64,000 nt of DNA from Euhalothece natronophila Z-M001. Its GTDB lineage: Bacteria > Cyanobacteriota > Cyanobacteriia > Cyanobacteriales > Rubidibacteraceae. The notes beneath the pieces are model-generated. The model ran no database searches. It saw nothing but the letters and a program-made list of their open reading frames with translations, and was not told where the DNA came from. Made by a program: the position numbers and the translations under genes. Of this stretch, positions 62,991 to 64,000 are shown piece after piece. Position 1 is the first letter of the stretch. Every line of letters begins with the position of its first letter. The DNA is taken from contig NZ_CP042326.1 of the NCBI RefSeq assembly GCF_007904085.1, positions 558,001 through 622,000 on the forward strand, given 5' to 3'.

Positions 62991-64000
62991 ACTTCTTGCC
63001 CCAATTTTTAGGGGAATCACATGAGGATTATTGGAGTATTGACCAGTGGTGGTGTCGAGCATTATTCCTTCCTGATAGGCAGTGCAGGTTTGAAATTGCT
63101 CTAAAACAGACTGCGATCCCGCCATTAAACTCTCCCCATCAAAAATAACCTGCCACTGACCGAAAAATCCTTCAGGAACAGGTAATTCATACCTTTCATC
63201 GCCAGCAAAGGTCTGTGTTCCTAAATTAAAAACAATCAATAGTGATTCCTCTTTACTAAAATGACTACGGCGGAAAACGCAAATTAAGCCAGTACTACTA
63301 TTACTGTGGTGCATTTCGGGGAAGATTAAAGACTCTCGCCCTTCTTCATTGAGTTTGGTATAGTGACGAAAAATATTCCGCAACTTAATCATGTCACGGC
63401 GATGCTGTTCATGGGTCTGATAGATGATCAGCGGCGATAACCCCGTCTCTTGCCAAGTTTCTGATTGTTCGGGGGTCATGCCTTCCCAAGTGACTTTCCA
63501 TTCTTGGGGATCATCTAAGGCCCCTAAACTGAGACTATCCACTCCAGGGGTAAACATATAGCGCGATCGCGCAATAAACATGGTCATCGCTTCTGCGAGT
63601 CGCACCGTACGGCGCACATAATCTAAAAGATGATGCTCATTTAATGCCCCCAGTTCTATCAACTCTTGACCCTGATTTTTCGCTAACTGTGCTGGATGAC
63701 CGCCATACGCCCAGTTAACATGAGGGCGACCAGCTAGAATATGAGGGCAGAACCAAGTTTCATCATGGAGTTGGGCATAAACGGCTTCTGGGCGTTGGGA
63801 ATGAACAACATCACTAATATGATGCGCGATCGCGTCGGTATTAGGAACTAAATGATGATCTCGAATGGCAACAGGCTTATACAATTCCTCAACAATAGAA
63901 AAGCCCATTGGGGCATAAAAGATATCAATAAAGTCCTGTACCACTGGATTTTGCGACACCTCAAAGGTTTCTCCCAAAGTAAGCACTTCTGGACAAACGT
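62961..64000 (-). CDS. Alpha-amylase-superfamily-like protein, C-terminal part
   Basis: At least 345 codons; the frame stays open to the window edge, so the N-terminus is missing, and the GTG at 63986 is probably internal. The sequence looks like the latter part of a GH13-type barrel with a C-terminal beta domain: FIDIFYAPMGFSIVEELYKP, QLHDETWFCPHI, FTPGVDSLSLGAL, then EESLLIVFNLGTQTFAGDERYELP. Possibly an alpha-glucan or glycosyl-transfer enzyme. The exact family is not certain. Confidence 0.5.
   Translation of the reverse strand, partial: VCPEVLTLGETFEVSQNPVVQDFIDIFYAPMGFSIVEELYKPVAIRDHHLVPNTDAIAHHISDVVHSQRPEAVYAQLHDETWFCPHILAGRPHVNWAYGGHPAQLAKNQGQELIELGALNEHHLLDYVRRTVRLAEAMTMFIARSRYMFTPGVDSLSLGALDDPQEWKVTWEGMTPEQSETWQETGLSPLIIYQTHEQHRRDMIKLRNIFRHYTKLNEEGRESLIFPEMHHSNSSTGLICVFRRSHFSKEESLLIVFNLGTQTFAGDERYELPVPEGFFGQWQVIFDGESLMAGSQSVLEQFQTCTAYQEGIMLDTTTGQYSNNPHVIPLKIGARSLVVLRYNGE

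Overview
The window reads as chromosomal DNA of a unicellular cyanobacterium. Evidence: a PsbK gene (photosystem II), an NblS-type histidine kinase, GuaB3, a phylloquinone pair (isochorismate synthase and MenA), a plastid-type pyruvate dehydrogenase E2, a SpkB-type kinase, very many HIP1 palindromes (GCGATCGC) inside genes, and heptameric short tandem repeats between genes. Base composition is moderately AT-rich. The feel is of the Halothece/Dactylococcopsis/Cyanothece-like group, but the species cannot be fixed from the sequence alone.

Layout. 1-8516 (all minus strand): a run of nine co-oriented, mostly tightly spaced genes. In transcription order they are a membrane-anchored cyclic-nucleotide-binding (CNB) protein, a tiny membrane protein, a ParA/MinD-like ATPase, a double-CNB protein, a LarA-like racemase, an AEC-family permease, an orphan solute-binding lipoprotein, a Cache-domain membrane protein, and the start of a second Cache-type sensor that runs off the window. 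8652-16635: an MFS transporter, a VOC protein, a Rieske oxygenase, a tandem class III nucleotidyl cyclase, FtsH and a membrane GTPase. 16719-28012: a PlsY-like/PEP-synthase-like fusion, Lnt, a candidate structured RNA, a LabA-like NYN protein, LeuA, an unknown protein, a MITE-like element, YciI and PheT. 28251-33862: a SpkB-like kinase, a Zn/Cd P-type ATPase with its own SmtB/ZiaR-type operator, psbK (too short for ordinary ORF calling) and PDH E2. 33951-35345: a solitary TnpB element. 35368-45584: menF/menA, SodX, GuaB3, RNase HII, a Uma2 protein, a ROK kinase and others. 46000-63986: a LuxI/FeeM-like acyl synthase, a second MFS protein, an ABC ATPase, RsmH, a GT-C glycosyltransferase, NblS, PurK, a CDF transporter, phosphoketolase, a decayed hsdM/IS630 scar next to tRNA-Pro(CGG), LipA, YdcF and a glycoside-hydrolase-like fragment.

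Most interesting points. (1) The CNB/ParA/CNB module, in which the ATPase carries Arg instead of the signature Lys of the deviant Walker A motif and only the membrane-anchored CNB protein keeps an intact phosphate-binding cassette. A tandem cyclase lies 3 kb away. (2) The TnpB element sits exactly inside a copy of a dispersed composite repeat. The empty site can be rebuilt from other copies in the window, and the predicted omega-RNA guide is therefore repeat sequence, while the other copies carry TTTGT where this site has TTTAT. (3) A LuxI/FeeM-like synthase with N-terminal membrane helices. (4) A PlsY-like domain fused to a rifampicin-phosphotransferase-like dikinase. (5) A solute-binding protein coupled to Cache sensors without any permease. 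All functional statements rest on motifs read by eye; no database search was made.
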